Source of the DNA: Luidia sarsii
Taxonomy: Eukaryota; Echinodermata; Asteroidea; Paxillosida; Luidiidae
Length of the DNA stretch: 64,000 nucleotides
Direction: 5' to 3'
NCBI GenBank assembly: GCA_949987565.1
Contig: OX465115.1
Location: 13,014,583-13,078,582, forward strand
Part shown: piece by piece, positions 21,086 to 33,304 of the stretch
How the letters are laid out: every line of letters starts with the position of its first letter
Position numbering within the stretch: the first letter of the stretch is position 1
Translations under genes and position numbers: made by a program
The notes under the pieces: model-generated
What the model saw: the letters and a program-made list of their open reading frames with translations, nothing else
Told to the model about the DNA's origin: nothing
Database searches by the model: none

Positions 21086-21729
21086 CACAAAATGTCCACG
21101 TCTCCATTAAAACATTGTCGACTGTCGATTTATTGCTGGTGCCGTCTAAGGAACCTTATTTCTTCCAGCCAATATGTCAAGAAACCGACTTTTGACAAGA
21201 AGTTCACCAGGATGCCTCCAGAATACACCGTGCTGGGCAGCGCAGCAAACCATACGAACCTATATCCGCAGTCTCCTATCCCGTGTCTACCGTCACCCAG
21301 GACCACCGATCTTATCATGTATGATCAATCATTCTGCCTTTCAATGAGGGTTTGCCCTACTCAACGCCATAAGCACTGAGTGCTCAGTGCTTTGCCCGAT
21401 GTGTTACTGAAAAGAACTCAGGCAGCTCGAGCAGGATCAACGCAAACATCATTATAGGCCTATTAAAAATTATTAATCATTCTGCCGTAGAGAAAGGTCC
21501 GACAGAGGTCGACACGTTAGGCCCTTTAAATTCTAGTCACGCAAAGCCGTGTTGATTCCGATGACAGTAATCTGACTCGCTCTCTGGAGGTTTGTGAGGG
21601 CTACCGGAGAATGTTCTCTTCCTGGTGACCTATAAAGCAATGATGTCATGTATATAAACATGGCGTGCGACAACACAACATCCACCCATCATTCACTGAC
21701 ATAATACACAGACATCTTGCCAAGATAGT

Positions 21730-22625
21730 CATCTGACAAACATAATCAGCTGAACCACATAATCAGCTGACCCACATAATCAGCTGACCCACATAGTCAA
21801 CTGACCCACATAGTCCGCCGACCCACATAATCAGCTGACCCACATAATCAGCTGAGCCACATAATCAGCTGACCCACATAGTCAGCTGACCCACATAGTC
21901 CGCCGACCCACATAATCAGCTGACCCACATAATCAGCTGACCGACATAATCAGCTGATCCACATTGTCAGCTGAAAAACATAGTCCGCCGACCCACATAA
22001 TAAGCTGACCCACATAATCAGCTGAGCATCATGTCAGCTGACCCACATAATCAGCTGACCCACATAATCAGCTGACCCACCTAGTCAGCCGACCCACATA
22101 GTCAACTGACCCACATAGTCCGCCGACCCACATAATCAGCTGACCCACATAATCAGCTGACCAACATAGTCAGCTGACCCACATAGTCAGCTGACCCACA
22201 TAGTCCGCCGACCCACATAATCGGCCGACCCACATAATCAGCTGACCCACATAGTCAGCTGACCCACATAGTCAGCTGACCTACATAGTCAGCTGAAAAA
22301 CATAGTCAGCTGAAAAACATAGTCCGCCGACCCACATAATAAGCTGACCCACATAATCAGCTGAGCAACATAGTCAGCTGACCCTCATAGTCAGCTGATC
22401 CACATAGTCCGCCGACTCACATAATCAACTGACCCACATAATCAGCTGACCCACTTGATCAGCTAAACCACATAGTCCGCCGACCCACATAATCAGCTGA
22501 CCCACATAGTCAGCTGACCCACATGATCGGCTGAACCACATAATCAGCTGACCCACATATCAGCTGAACCACATAGTCAACTGACCCACATAGTCCGCCG
22601 ACCCACATAATCAGTTGACCCGCTG
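21730..22625. repeat. 17-bp minisatellite with CAGCTG in most units
   Basis: About 50 copies of CCACATAATCAGCTGAC with variants TAGTC, GTCCGCCGACC and CTGAAAAAC. The variant with CCGCCGACC recurs every few units, giving higher-order groups. TCAGCTGA is palindromic and contains an E-box. Confidence 0.95.
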
Positions 22626-22639
22626 AGTCCGCTGAAGCA

Positions 22640-23880
22640 TTAATACATGTACCGTACACTGTACGTTTTGGGTCCACAAGACCTCATGTTTCAATTTCAA
22701 TTGTCATCTGCAAGAGCTTTAAAACGTTCTTCCGTCTCTTCTCAGATATGCTAGATGCGTCAGCATCACAGGAAACACCATCCATCAGCAAAACCGTAAT
22801 CCTAACTCACCCCAAACATTATGAGCATATTTACCGAAAACAGCAGCTGGCTGATTCAAACTTTTGAAAAAGTCAGAGAGGTAGGCCTACCTGGCAAAAA
22901 CAAAAACAAAATGGCAAAGAGAAATTTGCCTGGTTTAGCGGATAAATCATACCAGTGCCAATGGTAAGACATCTGAGCTATACCCAATCCTTAGATGAAG
23001 GCCTTCCTGAATGTAGCCTGGATCAAAGACAAAGTATTTTTGCCACTTGCAAACTGCTTACTGACTAAAATGACCCAAACTGCAGAATTCTCAAAGGCAT
23101 ATATAGCCACTTATACAGAGATAAAAAAAAACCCGTTATTGGACAAAAAACATGGCGTATTCATTCTAGGGACCATTATGTAGTTCCCGCCTGCCAATTT
23201 TTAATGGTGTCCTTGTAATTTAAAACAAAGAACAGTAGCCATAAATTGCTATGCAAATGAGAGCTGTGGTCCTTCGGTCCCTCCCTCTCCGTCAATGAAG
23301 GCAGGTCGGCCCTTGCTCTTGTGTGTCGATGAACAATTGGTGACAGACACGGGCATGCACTGCCGTCAAATAACGGTGCCTCCCTGGGCCCTTAATTAAG
23401 GAGAACCAATCGTTTCAGAGTTAAAAAAAAAACCAAAAGCTGCGTGCGCATTGGAGCCCGTCTGACAATGCTTGGTCAGCCCTGTCGCTTGCGCGTGTAA
23501 TTACAGTTTCATTGTTCGCAAAAAAAAAAAAAAAAAAAATCAAAACAGGGACTCCAACTTCCAGGTAATTCTTTGTTGTCCATAAATAAAATCGATAACC
23601 AAAGAACCTTTTAAAGGGAGGCCGTGTTGCTTTTGAATAAAAAAAAAATTGGGCGTGGTTTATTATACTACTGACGGTTTGGTGACTGATTGCAAATTCA
23701 AATTACCCGCCGACCTTACCGTTACTCGCCGTCTCTATACAGATATATACCTAATACCTAAAACCTGCCTTGAATATTATTGGTATGCTCATGACAGAGT
23801 GGGGTCTCTCTCAGACCACGGCGTCGACTCTGCGTATAGTATAGTACCACGCAAGAAGACATTTTTATTTTTTGTGATTT
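22640..23880. other. Intergenic upstream of the ApeC gene
   Basis: No gene. Contains a weak tRNA-like stretch (minus strand, about 22925-22990) and a poly-A at 23521-23539. A frame opens at 23649 and runs into ApeC exon 1, but the ATG at 23889 precedes the signal peptide and is preferred. Confidence 0.5.
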
Positions 23881-23888
23881 CTCTGGCG

Positions 23889-26085
23889 ATGGCCGCCTCA
23901 AGTTATCTACTGGTTGTTCTCGTGCCGCCTGCTCTGGTAGTCTTGGCTTCCCCGCTGCTCGTCAGTGGAGAGTCCTGCGGCGCCGTGACCCACGCCGAGC
24001 CGGGAGATGATTTCGCCTCGCTCATGGCGAAGACGATCGCCAACTTCGAGGCCAACTGCCGGGGAAAGAAGAAACACGAAAATAATGTGATTAGTAAGTG
24101 AGCCGTTAATTCTAATTCGTTTCCCTGTTTCTTATAATTATTTCATAAGTGAGAACGGGATACTCATTATAGGAAATTGGATGCTCTAAATAATAGTACA
24201 TTTCGAATATAAACCGAACGTTACGTACATTGGCGATATGACTGAATTGACCAAGACGATGTAGTTGTCGTGTGTATCAAATATCAAATACTCCCCCAAC
24301 CTTACGCCGCATTCTCAATGTTATATTCGAATAATTGTATTTAGTGTCAGTCCCTGTTGTAACAATGTCGGTGATGTGTTTTGTTGTGGGATCGGGGTCC
24401 ATTTGTCGTCATTTCCAATAATCTACCTAAGCATACACCACGAGCACAAGTTCCGTGCCGTCTCATCAAACTCATGTAGTGTCGTGTAGTCTCCAGTATA
24501 TAGTACAGCTCTGCTTACACTGCTGGCAGTACATGTATCCGATGTATTTTGGTTGATTGTTTATAATAACTTCAGCTCATGCGTCGTATCGCTTAAAATC
24601 CAGCCACAAACCGCCAGAATTCCTGAATTTTGTTTAGTACAAACAGGCTGGCCGGTGGGACTCTACGGTTTACCGATGCCAACCAGCGGCTGCCCGACTG
24701 ATTCTGGCTTCGAGTGGGAGACAGGGTCACGTTTCCACGACACTGAGAACTTTAAGTCTCTCAACGAATGGTCAGAGGGACTGCGCCTCAAAGGTCCGTG
24801 GGGTGAGAATGACGTGTCGAAGCACTTCTGCATGAAGACCGTAGACCGTGTCGCTGACACTAATCCTGTCTGGCCGAGTGGACAGTACTGCATCTTCAAA
24901 TACGGACAAAACTGCCCAAACGGTAAGACAACTTGAGTACTGTCATAAAATGACAAATGGTTAGACCACAATAGTCAACCTGGATAGCCTATATATTTAC
25001 AGCTGCTTAATATAACAATAGTTCCTTTTTTTACAATGAAGATGCAGAATGAAGGAAATGGTTCTAATATAGAAAACCGTGGAGGGACCAGGTGACACAG
25101 TAGTATGTCATAAACTGACCACACTCAACAGTAACGAAATAATATAAGAAGGTTTGCGGTGACACCATGTATCAGGTCTCTTAAAGGAAGAGGTTTGGTT
25201 CTGAAAAGAACCTGAGTGTTAACTCGACGTTTCGACCAGTATGCTCTGGCCGTCATCAGGAGATGACGGCCTGATGACGGCCAGAGCATACCGGTCGAAA
25301 CGTCGGGTTACCACTCGGGTTCTTTTCAGAACCAAACCTCTTCCTTTAGGAGACCTGATACATGGTGTCACCGCAAACCTTCCTATATTGAATCACCGAC
25401 CATGCAAAGCCTTAAGTCTTATTTAGTAACGAAATAAAGGATTGAATACTTATAACGGGAAGAAGGACTAGTCAGAGGGACCAGTACCAGTCAGCCAGTC
25501 ACACTCAACGCCAGAAAACGCCAGAATTTGAATGTGTATAGAGTAAGCGCAAAGGGACATGTAACATAACTAGGTCGTTTGGTTACAATTACAAGTGGTG
25601 GTGCAGCATTGAGAATGCCACAGTCTCCATTTCACTGCTAACCAATTCCTATGTCTGTCGTCGCAGCGTCTTACTCGTCGATTGTGTTGTTGTTGTTGTT
25701 GTTGTCAATTTCCGTTTCGTTGCGTTTTGAAACAGATCTGTCATCCGGATCCATATTCTACGATGACGAGAATAAGAGGAACACCAACAGCGTCTCCGGC
25801 ACCGTACCGTCGGGCGTGTACGACCAGGACACCATGATCCACTTCTGCTGCATGACCGACGGTGATGCATCTGCACCGATCACCTTGCCGTCACACAGCC
25901 CGTTCTACCTGTTCCCATACACCGCTCAGTGCCAGGAGGTGCAGGGCATGCGTGTCACACGAGAATGGTTCCAGCAGGACGATGAGGATGATACAAATGC
26001 TGGTTATGCCAGCGGCACTTATCCCTATTACTATTTTAATGGTGGGTTTGTGACAATGTATTACTGCTATTACAGTCAGATTTAA
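23889..26085 (+). CDS. Secreted apextrin-type protein with ApeC domain (three exons)
   Basis: Exons 23889-24093, 24638-24922 and 25736-26085 join in frame (840 nt, 279 residues). Donors are GTAAGT and GTAAGA; both introns are phase 1. Exon 1 gives a signal peptide (about 1-27) and a short region with two Cys. Exons 2-3 form an ApeC domain: GWPVGLYGLPMP, SGCP, RFHDTEN, HFCMKT, GQYCIFKYGQNCPN, then SGSIFYDDEN, HFCCMTDG, LPSHSPFYLFP, and YYYFNGGF near the end. An alternative exon 2 acceptor nine bases downstream (24647) keeps the frame. The exon 3 acceptor at 25735 removes a (TTG)n tract that would otherwise put a hydrophobic run inside the domain. ApeC proteins are known from sea urchin apextrin and lancelet apextrin-like proteins that bind bacterial wall components. 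A secreted antibacterial or recognition role is therefore likely but inferred. It is the only convincing plus-strand gene here. Confidence 0.87.
24094..24637 (+). other. Intron 1 of the ApeC gene
   Basis: Begins GTAAGTGAG and ends in a TTTTGTTTAG acceptor; a second in-frame AG follows nine bases later. No repeat or other gene is seen in it. Phase 1. Confidence 0.7.
24923..25735 (+). other. Intron 2 of the ApeC gene, carrying a palindrome
   Basis: Begins GTAAGACAAC and ends in a T-rich, (TTG)n-containing tract with GTTTTGAAACAG. It holds the ~250-bp foldback sequence at 25141-25389. An AG at about 25665 could also splice in frame but would insert about 24 residues including a Leu run. Confidence 0.7.
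25141..25389. repeat. Near-perfect ~120-bp-arm palindrome (foldback)
   Basis: AATATAAGAAGGTTTGCGG at the left end is matched in reverse complement by CCGCAAACCTTCCTATATT at the right. The arms continue almost unbroken to a short centre near 25263-25269, including CGACGTTTCGACC and CTCTGGCCGTCATCAGG on one side and their complements on the other. A degenerate single arm lies at about 26128-26255. Confidence 0.9.
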
Positions 26086-26574
26086 AACCGGCTGCCGAGG
26101 GGCATTGCATGTGATAAAATGTTGTCAGGAGACAGTCACCCGACGACGGGCAGAGTACACACTATACAAGAAACGTTGAGTTACTGGATCTTTTCAGAGC
26201 CATACTTCTGCGATCTCTTAACAGATGCTGTACATGGTGTCAACGCAAACCTCCTACTTCATACTTTTATCATCAACGATGCTTTTATGCACTTATGCAC
26301 TTATGCACTTATGGTAATTCATTTTCAACTCAAGGGAGTTTCAAATGAAATTTACAATGATTCAGGGCAAAAGACAGCCACTGCCAGCCATCACAATTCT
26401 CTGAGAGTTATCCGGATTATTCTACCAAAGCCTCACACAGTGAGTTTTGACAATGGAAATGACGTCAACGATCGAAGTGGTCCAATAACAGAATGAATTT
26501 CGGAATTGCGTGAAGGTCCTGCTATGGTCGAAATGTAACCCCGCAATGAAATGACAGTATTGAACTAGATGTTG

Positions 26575-28410
26575 CTTTAGATTACGACTCCAAATGTAAT
26601 ACTAACTTTATATTTCAACTCTAAATATTGGTGTGAACAACAAAATTATGAAAGCGTAAAGATGAGTGTGCTTTTTCACGCTATTTAGCTACTTGTTATC
26701 AGAAAACAGCAATTATATGCCGAAATGATTCTTATAAGTATTATATGTAACATATATGTTACTCTTAATATTGGTGTGAACAACAAAATTCTAAAAACGT
26801 AAATATGACTGTTTTTTTCTTTTGCTCCATTTATCCACTATTAGAAACAACATAAATTTCATGCCGAATGGACTTTGGTAACCCTACAGTGAAATTATAG
26901 TCTTGAATTCGATGACGCTTTAGATTACGACTCAAAATACATGTGTAATACTTTATATTTCGATTGTAAATATTGATGTGAACAACAAAATTGTAAAAGC
27001 GTAAATATGAGTGTTTTTTTCTTTTGCGCCATTTATCCACTATTAGAAACAACAGCAATTTCATGCCGAATAGACTTTGGTAACCCCTCAGTGAAATTAT
27101 AGTCTTGAACTTGATGTTGCTTTAGATTACGACTCAAAATATAATGCTTTATATTTCGACTGTAAATATTGGTGTGAACAACAAAATTCTAAAAACGTAA
27201 ATATGAGTGTTTTTTTTGCGCCATTTATCCCCTATTAGAAACAACATCAATTTCATGCCGAATGGACTTTGGTAACAACACGGTGAAATGATAGTCTTGA
27301 ACTCGATGTTGATATGACTCCAAATATAATACTTTAAATTTCGACTGTAAATATTGGTGTGAACAACAAAATTACAAAAACGTAAAATATGAATTTTTTT
27401 TTTCTTCATTTGCGCCATTTATCAACTTTTAGAAACAACATCAATTTCATGCCGAATAGACTTTGGTAACCCCTCAGTGAAATTATAGTCTTGAACTTGA
27501 TGTTGCTTTAGATTATGACTCAAAATATAATGCTTTATATTTCGACTGTAAATATTGGTGTGAACAACAAAATTCTAAAAACGTAAATATGAGTGTTTTT
27601 TTGCGCCATTTATCCCCTATTAGAAACAACATCAATTTCATGCCGAATGGACTTTGGTAACCCTAAAGTGAAATTATAGTCTTGAATTCGATGATGCTTT
27701 AGATTACGACTCAAAATACAGGTGTAGGCCTAGTACTTAATATTTCGACTGTAAATATTGGTGTGAACAACAAAATTGTAAAAACGTAAAGATGAGTATT
27801 TTTTTATTTTGCGCCGTTTATCCACTATTAAAAACAACATCAATTTCATGCCGAATGGACTTTGGTAACCCTACAGTGAAATGATAGTCTTGAACTCAAT
27901 GCTGCTATGACTCCAAATATAATACTTTAGATTTCGACTGTAAATATTGGTGCGAACAACAACATTACAAAAACGTAAATATGAGAGTTTTTTCATTTGC
28001 GCCATTTATCAACTTTTAGAAACAACATCAGTTTCATGCCGGAAGAACTTTGGTAACCCCATGATGAAATGATAGTCTTGAACTTGATGTTGCTTTAGAT
28101 TACGATTCAAAATATAATGCTTTAGATTACGACTGAAAATATAATGCTTTAGATTATGACTCTAAATATTGGTGTGAACAACAAAATTGTACAAACTTAA
28201 ATATGATTGTTTTTATTTTGCCCCAAAACAACATCATTTTTTTTTTATGCCGATTGGACTTTGGTAACCCCGCAGTGAAATGATAGTCTTGAACTCGATG
28301 TTGCTTTAGTTAATACAAATTCAAATATAATACTTTAGGTTTCGACTATAAACATTGTTGTAAACAACAAAAGTGTAAAAGCGTAAATATGAACTATAGG
28401 CCTATATCTA
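26575..28410. repeat. ~195-bp AT-rich satellite array
   Basis: The word GGTGTGAACAACAAAAT recurs at about 26632, 26774, 26976, 27172, 27356, 27559, 27759, 27951 and 28167, mostly 184-216 bp apart. Each unit also has GCGCCATTTATCC, CATGCCGAATGGACTTTGG and TAGTCTTGAACT. The array starts about 500 bp after the ApeC stop codon. Confidence 0.92.
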
Positions 28411-28429
28411 GTTAGAAACAATATCAATT

Positions 28430-30290
28430 TGATAATGGTAATTTCTTATTATCCTATAATGTGTGAATTTTTGAATGTATCAATTTTGAAAATCATAAGC
28501 TTGATTCGTGTGTGTATTTTTCGGTGGTGCAAAATGAAATAAAAAAGCAGTGTTTAATGTTATCGAAGAACATAGTCGTATTGATTGAAGGTAAATTTAT
28601 TTGGGTATTTTTGATGTTTATACAATAAGGAGTGCAGTGGGGGAATGCTAGGCAAAGGTTAACATTTCTCTGCAATAAATATCACAGTCAAGCTCATTTT
28701 CTGCTGTCATCTAGGGATCTGAGGTGTACAAACATATTGGCAAGCTTCGTTTTCTTAGTGGAGTCAGAAAATGGTCATTTTTCTACCTTTAATAATTATC
28801 CTTATAAAAATGAGGGCACTATTATAAGGTCATAACAGGAGTCCACACTTAAAAACATTGACTTAACTGCAAATCAATCCCTCTGGATTAGGTTTGATGA
28901 AAAACTCCTTCACTTAAGGATTATGAAGCATATGGTTTGGCAGTAAATCAACAAGTTTAGAGATATGCCTAGGTCTCCATTGGAAATTTCAAGAAAATAT
29001 TTATCGGGTTTCAGGTGCACGATCCTGACATGACATCAAAAATTTGCTCATGAATAACAAAATTCTCATATGCATCACAAAATTATCTAAGCATTTGAAA
29101 CCGTTTCGACATTTCTCATTCTTTGTTTTGAGAAAACCAAGGGCTTAATGGGAAAATTCATTTACTAGAATAAATTGATCAACCAATATTTTTTGATGAA
29201 CCAAAAAATAGTACTGTAGACCCCTTCATGAGGCCGCTATTGGCGATGGAGGAAACACGACTGGCCCCGGACCCTCAGCCGCCGAGCCGGCCGATAACGC
29301 CATGTATACCTTTACGCAGATGCAAACCTGGACTGGGGGCGATCCCGTTCCCGCGGCCTAAACCACTAGGCCAATGCGGAGTTGGTGACTGACTGTCTGA
29401 AGCCCGTTTGAAGATATTTTTTCTCTTCAAACAAATGAAGCCATAAATAAAGTGGTTTTTCATCTTTATTTTTTTTCACTCACTGAAAACAAAAAACAGC
29501 AATGAGAAAAGTTCAAACAAAAAGTTCCGTGAACAACGGTAGAAATCGAGACACCGGGTTAATGATGACGTAGGCAGCTGCATTTGGTTCAAGGGGAAAC
29601 CCATTCTACCTGGGGGACCCGGAATCTGTCTGGACGTGTTTATTTTTAGTCCGAACCCAGGGGGTAGCTGTGCAAAGCCTACCATCCTTCGGAATGTGAG
29701 AGTCGTAAACCTTACCAAACTTATACACGCGGTATACCCTCCTTGACTTTTTGACGTTTTCTTTGAGATAGAGATGGTCGGATTAATACCGCTCTTGCTC
29801 TTGGTGACTGCCAGAGATTCTCCCTAGTATTTGTAACCTTTCGAAACGACGCGGGTGTGTGAAGAAAGATGGTGTGTATGTGTTTTCCAATTTGCACAGT
29901 GGAAATGCCGCTCAAACCATGAACTCCTGGATTTTATAAAGCCCCCTCATCATGCAAATCATGGAAACTTGTCTTACGATGGATAACTCTTTCTTCTTGC
30001 TGCTTTGTGTGGCATTTTCATGCCTCAAAGCAACGGCATGCTCTTCAGGTTGTCTCCAACTGCAGCCTCCTAAGCTAAAGGATTCTGCTTTCTGTTAGGG
30101 ACTAATTATCTCTTAGGTACATTGTGTGCTTTATTTGAAAACTCCGGTATATTTCCTGTATCATAATTACTATCTGCGCTAAGAGACACCTTGCCCACTA
30201 TCATCACAATCATCACGTTAACCGGACTCACTGAGTAAGAAACAAATGAGCACGTTTGCCAAAATTGGAACCAAAACTCCCGAAACCATT
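28430..30290. other. Intergenic, no gene seen
   Basis: AT-rich. A tRNA-like stretch on the minus strand at about 29325-29380 (TTGGCCTAGTGGTTTAGGCC) suggests a SINE fragment. Nothing else is supported. Confidence 0.5.
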
Positions 30291-30294
30291 TATC

Positions 30295-31265
30295 TCTGAC
30301 ATTACCACTTTTCCAAAAAATCTCCAGTTTTCTCCCCCAAAATAATTCTCCAGGGCTCCGGATTTCTCAAATAATTTCCCGATTCTCCCCAAAGCTTCAG
30401 GTTTCTCCCCAAAATTCTCGATCTCTCCCCAAAGCTTTAGGTTTCTCCCCAAAATTCTCGATTTCTCCCCAAAGCTTCAGGTTTCTCCCCAAAATTCCCG
30501 ATTTCTCCCCAAAGCTCCAGATTAGCCCCAGAAAAGTGTAAGTGTGATATAATGTGGCATAAAAACTGGGATTTTCCCAGTGTGTGCAAGACACAGGTAT
30601 CTTCTATGGTCTCAGTCAAATCCGGAGAGTCTAAAAACGGGAGGTGACTCAAGGAGAGGGCGCTCGCTGAGACCTTGTCAATGCCCCGGAGAGTGGAGGG
30701 GAATCCCCGAACCAGGACCAGACAGTGACGCCATCACTCTGGGCGTCTTCCACTCAAGGAGGGAATGATGTGTAGCAATAGGCTCCTGACTGAGACCCGC
30801 AGGACACCCGCAGAGAACTGATTTCGAAACGACCATTTTTATCCCTGACATTACCGCTTTTCCCCCCAAAAAATCTCCAGTTTTCTCCAAAAATTCCCGA
30901 TTTCTCTCCAGACTGAGGTCCGGATTTCTGAACAAAAATCCCGATTTCTCCCCAAAGCTCCAGATTTCTCCCCAAAGTGGCCGATTTCCCCCCCCCCCAA
31001 AAAAAACCACCCCGATTTCTCCTGAAAGGTCCAGATTTCTCCCCCAAAAGCTACAGATTTTTCACTAAAATTCCCGGTTTCGCCCCAAACCTCAAGATTT
31101 CTCCTGCAAATTCCCGATTTGTCCCCAAAGCTCCAGATTAGTTTATCCTCAAAGCTCGAGGCTAGTTTCTCCTCAAACTTCCCGATTTCTCCCTAAAGCT
31201 CCAGATTTCTCCCCAAAGCTCCGGATTTCTCCCAAAAAATCCCAATTTCTCCCCAAAGCTCCACC
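30295..31265. repeat. ~19-20-bp TTTCTCCCCAAAGCTCC minisatellite in two blocks
   Basis: Units alternate between TTTCTCCCCAAAGCTCCAGA and TTTCTCCCCAAAATTCCCGA, forming a ~38-bp dimer. The blocks at about 30295-30540 and 30850-31265 are separated by about 300 bp of unrelated sequence with no gene. Confidence 0.9.
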
Positions 31266-31459
31266 AAATGTCCGATACCATGCGTTTATTTTTTTTCCAA
31301 TAATAGGAAAAGTGAAAGTGGTGAATTTGTGGCATCATTATAGCCTGAAGAAAAAGAGGATAAAAAGTCATTTAAATTAATTGAGTCGGGTTTTTTCAGG
31401 TTTTTTCAGGTAAAGTGTCTCTGTAAAGTGTCTTTCCACGAAGCGGCCGACACCTTTTG

Positions 31460-31690
31460 TAAACATTATAAACAATATTCATACATTATATAAACATGGT
31501 AAACGTGATTATATTATCAACGTTATTTATACATTATATAAACATTGTAAAAAATGTAAACATTACTACATTATCAACGTTATTTATACATTATAGCCTA
31601 TAAACATTGTAAAAAATGTAAACATTACTACATTATAAACGTTATTTATACATCATATTAATATTGTAAACATTATGTCATTAAAAAAGA
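31460..31690. repeat. AT-rich ~60-bp tandem repeat
   Basis: Three or four units built from ACGTTATTTATACATTATA, AACATTGTAAAAAATG and TAAACATTACTACATTAT. Confidence 0.85.
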
Positions 31691-32373
31691 TTGATTGAAA
31701 TATTGTAGACTATTTACGGCGTGGCTTCCAAGAATCACCGGCCGTCGAGACGTCTACAATTGGAGACTTTCTGACGCTGGCGCCAGCATACACATCCGCC
31801 GTTTGTTTGTTTGTTTGTTTTCTCTCCAGAAGTGGCTGTGACCTTCTCGGTAGTTAAACAGCCACTACGGGCCACGAAAGGAAACGGACGGATCTAGGTC
31901 AGGGGACACAGCTTACAAATGTCCCCGCTCTCCCCTAAGGGGGAGGGGAGGGTGGAAGGGGGCCAAGTCGACTCCTCAACTCTGCCAACTGCCTCGCGTT
32001 CATTTGATCAGCAATGATTTACCATCGATTGGCTGGCGACCCTAGTTCCGGTGATTGATCGGAGTTGAGGAGAACATACAGAGCCGTGCCGATGACATTT
32101 TGTCTGTCTTTTTTATTTCAATAAGTAAACGGTGGGACCTACACCTAGGCTATAGCTGCAGGAGTGTTCGCTGACCGGAGCCTGTGACCCTCGCACGACA
32201 GGCAAATGCAATTCTATTATATTTTTTCACGATTTCTGGATCGATGTCTAGCCCCCACACACACACACACACATACACACCGATCTAAACGAGCAGTGCA
32301 AGCAATTATACGGTCACCGCTATGGCACCACCGACTCACTCCAGGGAAACGCGTTCGGTGCCCGGGTCCCATC

Positions 32374-32462
32374 GCGGGTCCCATCGCGGGTCCCATCGCG
32401 GGTCCCATCGCGGGTCCCATCGCGGGTCCCATCGCGGGTCCCATCGCGGGTCCCATCGCGCC
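32374..32462. repeat. 12-bp GGGTCCCATCGC tandem repeat
   Basis: Seven to eight perfect copies. Preceded by a short (CA)n at 32254-32280. The frames on both strands are repeat artefacts. No gene is seen in 31700-33300. Confidence 0.95.
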
Positions 32463-33304
32463 AGGAAGTCCGGAAATAGTCAGGCTCCTCGCGCCGGAGA
32501 TTCCCTGACATCTCCCGGGGAAAACCAGGGCGGTGAGGTGTCACGCCGCCCGGCGGGCACGAACAAAACCCTCACCAGACCAGGAGCACGGTGTGAGTTC
32601 ATCTCGAGTTCACTGATCGACACTATTACATTATGTCGACATCTCAGTCAGTGTTTACAGAACGTGCAGGCGGGGAAAACAACCACGTCTGAAAAAAAAC
32701 TGCAGAGCATTCGGGACCGCGAGCGTCCAGAAATTGCCGACTCAATCGACGATCTTTGCCGACTCAAAGAACAGGTCAAATTCTCGGGAATATTTCAGAT
32801 CATAGATTCATCTCAAAAGTTAGAGGGCCCGACGTTTCGATCCTAGCGGAACCTGTCTCTTGTGGTTTGTCGCGAATTTGAAGGTTTGTTGGCTCGATGG
32901 GTACAGAGTATTCACCTAGAAACCTGGGGGGCCGAACGCTTGTTTCTATAGATTCTACATTATGACGTTCAGGAGAAATAATGACCGAAGCCTGAGCCCG
33001 AGCCTAAGCCTTCATTTCGTCGACGGCCATAGTGCACGTGCGCGGTGGCGTGATTACTTTTCCTCTTGTCTTAGACCCGGGGTTGGCATCGACCGGCCAG
33101 CATGTCGGAAGGATAAGACGCCGTGCCAGTAATGGATTGAAGTCGCTGACCCGACCCCCTTGTGCTCTCTCCTCTGAACCCTCGTCTCGCCATAGGGCCA
33201 GGAGGAATCGATACTAGGATAGGGGGCGGCTGGACCCTGGCGTGGTTCTCCCCTCGACGCTGGGATGGGACGTCTACTGCTTACCTCTTCCACTTTTCTT
33301 CACG

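Noticed and set aside
20746..21107. Cys/Leu/Ser/Val-rich frames resembling small cysteine-rich peptides
   Set aside because: Translation of the CAGA microsatellite.
21730..22625. CRISPR-like regular repeats
   Set aside because: Units are contiguous with no unique spacers, and the setting is an animal genome.
23649..23888. N-terminal extension of ApeC exon 1
   Set aside because: It would place 80 residues before a well-formed signal peptide; the ATG at 23889 has a good GGCGATGG context.
25651..25735. Longer exon 3 of the ApeC gene starting at the AG near 25665
   Set aside because: It inserts a Leu-rich run into the middle of the ApeC domain. Joining at 25736 gives the expected CPxDLSSGSIFYDDE continuity in the same phase.
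32322..32846. 174-codon frame with GSHR repeats
   Set aside because: The first part is the 12-bp tandem repeat and the rest has no domain or coding bias.
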